From: Aptenodytes patagonicus
Lineage: Eukaryota; Chordata; Aves; Sphenisciformes; Spheniscidae
Assembly (NCBI RefSeq): GCF_965638725.1
Contig: NC_134962.1
Coordinates: 1,061,501 to 1,125,500 of the forward strand
Direction: 5' to 3'
Length of the DNA stretch: 64,000 nucleotides
In this document: positions 62,930 through 64,000 of the stretch, piece after piece
How the letters are laid out: each line of letters starts with the position of its first letter
Position numbering within the stretch: the first letter of the stretch is position 1
The notes under the pieces: model-generated
What the model saw: only the letters and a program-made list of their open reading frames with translations
Database searches by the model: none
Told to the model about the DNA's origin: nothing
Position numbers and translations under genes: made by a program

Positions 62930-64000
62930 TTGCACGTGTGATTTGCTTTCCCCAGCTATTCTAACAAGCAGAATTGCAATAACATTTGTCAATGAAAGGG
63001 AAGTTTGAACCCGCAAAGGGAGCGTGTTCAGAGACGGCACGCTGGAGCCGATACCAGGTATTTGCACTGGAAAATGGATTCGAAGTTCCCGTGCCACAAC
63101 AGAGCTTATAACCTGCAAGTATTTTGTCAGCCAGTCTAAAACTAATGAGGCTACTGCCATTTGAAATACTAAGTATGCAATTCACAGAACAAATTATTTC
63201 CTGAAGCTAGGTAGCGAGCAGCTTTTACCTGTTCATAAGACAAAACCTTTGAGCATCTAAGCTACACCACTTGGGAATCTAAGTTCATGAGGAAGTATGT
63301 ACTGAGCTGTTACGAAAATCAGTAGAAGTCAGCTTAGACAAGCTCCCGCTAACGCAACTGTAGGTAAAACACAACAGCAAACTTGTCGCGCTGCGAGGAT
63401 GGTAGCGGCGGCACAGCCTGGAAAACCGTTCTGTTGTTCACGTGCAGGACGTTTGTGCGTAAGGGAGTGGCAGCCATTATGCTGGTTAGGTGATACATAA
63501 AAAAGTTTCATCCCAGAAAGGTTTCTTGTTTTTTTGTTTTAAACCAAGGTTTAGGGACGTTTAAGTCAACATGCTACTTTCTCTCCCAAGATCGTTATTA
63601 ACGTAGGGAATGGGAGACTGCAGGGAAGGATGGTGAATATGAAAGAGACCCATGGCATCAGTGTCCGTGAACACGGGACCGAGCATTACAGTTACATACA
63701 GGCATTCTTTGGCCGATCACCAAGGACCACGCGTTAGGGGCTCCAGGTACAGGAGACCGCTGCGAGTCAGCCAGGACAAATACGAATTAAACCACCTTGG
63801 GAGGCACAAAATGCTTTTGATGGAAGAGAGGAGTTTTTAAAGCAGTATTTTCAAAGAGGCTCAGTGAATACAGGAGCTAGGCTGGACTTTACACCGAGAT
63901 AGGGCAGCGGAGAAGCGCTGAGATTTGAGTCAGTAAGCACCAGCTGTATGAGAGCAAGATGACTCGGAGGATGAACCAGTCAGAAGTGATGAAACTCCCC
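62930..64000. other. Right flank, nothing recognised
   Basis: By synteny with human, the 3' end of TM9SF4 could follow on the minus strand, but I recognise none of its exons here. Only short, unsupported open frames are present. Confidence 0.5.

Overview
The window is vertebrate nuclear DNA, most likely from a bird. It holds five protein-coding genes in the order NOL4L (+, 3' part only), ASXL1 (-), KIF3B (-), POFUT1 (-), PLAGL2 (+). This is the same order and relative orientation, read backwards, as the human 20q11.21 block PLAGL2-POFUT1-KIF3B-ASXL1-NOL4L. Each gene was identified by comparing its translated exons, from memory, with the human proteins. Splice sites were read directly, and the codon phase closes at every junction. 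Predicted proteins are ASXL1 1543 aa, KIF3B 739 aa, POFUT1 389 aa and PLAGL2 494 aa, all close to the human lengths. Very compact introns (ASXL1 coding span about 16.6 kb, against roughly 80 kb as I recall for human), strong CpG islands and no recognisable interspersed repeats suggest an avian genome. The species cannot be fixed from this sequence.

Layout: 1-902 is GC-rich NOL4L intron. Six NOL4L coding exons run from 903 to 6542, followed by a 4.7-kb 3'UTR with a poly(A) signal at 11229. About 2.7 kb of sequence without a recognisable gene separates it from the convergent ASXL1, whose 3'UTR starts near 13.92 kb and whose coding sequence runs from 15915 (stop) to 32476 (start). The ASXL1 CpG island covers about 31.5-33.35 kb and carries an inverted pair of ZNF143-type motifs. 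The KIF3B 3'UTR (from about 33.62 kb), its coding exons (37240-42180) and a 5.1-kb first intron lead to a noncoding exon 1 ending at 47326 in a second CpG island. The POFUT1 poly(A) signal lies only about 0.47 kb upstream of that exon-1 boundary. POFUT1 coding exons lie at 49514-52966. POFUT1 and PLAGL2 are head to head, with under 200 bp between the POFUT1 start codon and the PLAGL2 exon-1 donor. PLAGL2 coding exons are 57925-58187 and 59120-60341, with a 3'UTR to about 62.93 kb. The last kilobase shows no recognisable exon.

The genes do not form one pathway. ASXL1 is a chromatin cofactor of BAP1, KIF3B a kinesin-2 motor for cilia and transport, POFUT1 the ER O-fucosyltransferase for Notch EGF repeats, PLAGL2 a zinc-finger transcription factor, and NOL4L a poorly characterised nuclear protein. 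What they share is an old conserved linkage and, for POFUT1/PLAGL2, a promoter. I found no mobile element, viral fossil, CRISPR array or novel system. The most interesting items are a candidate 3-nucleotide ASXL1 microexon, the inverted ZNF143-type pair at the ASXL1 promoter, upstream ORFs predicted for KIF3B and PLAGL2, the tight POFUT1-KIF3B tandem spacing, and loss of the long G homopolymer that is a mutation hotspot in human ASXL1.
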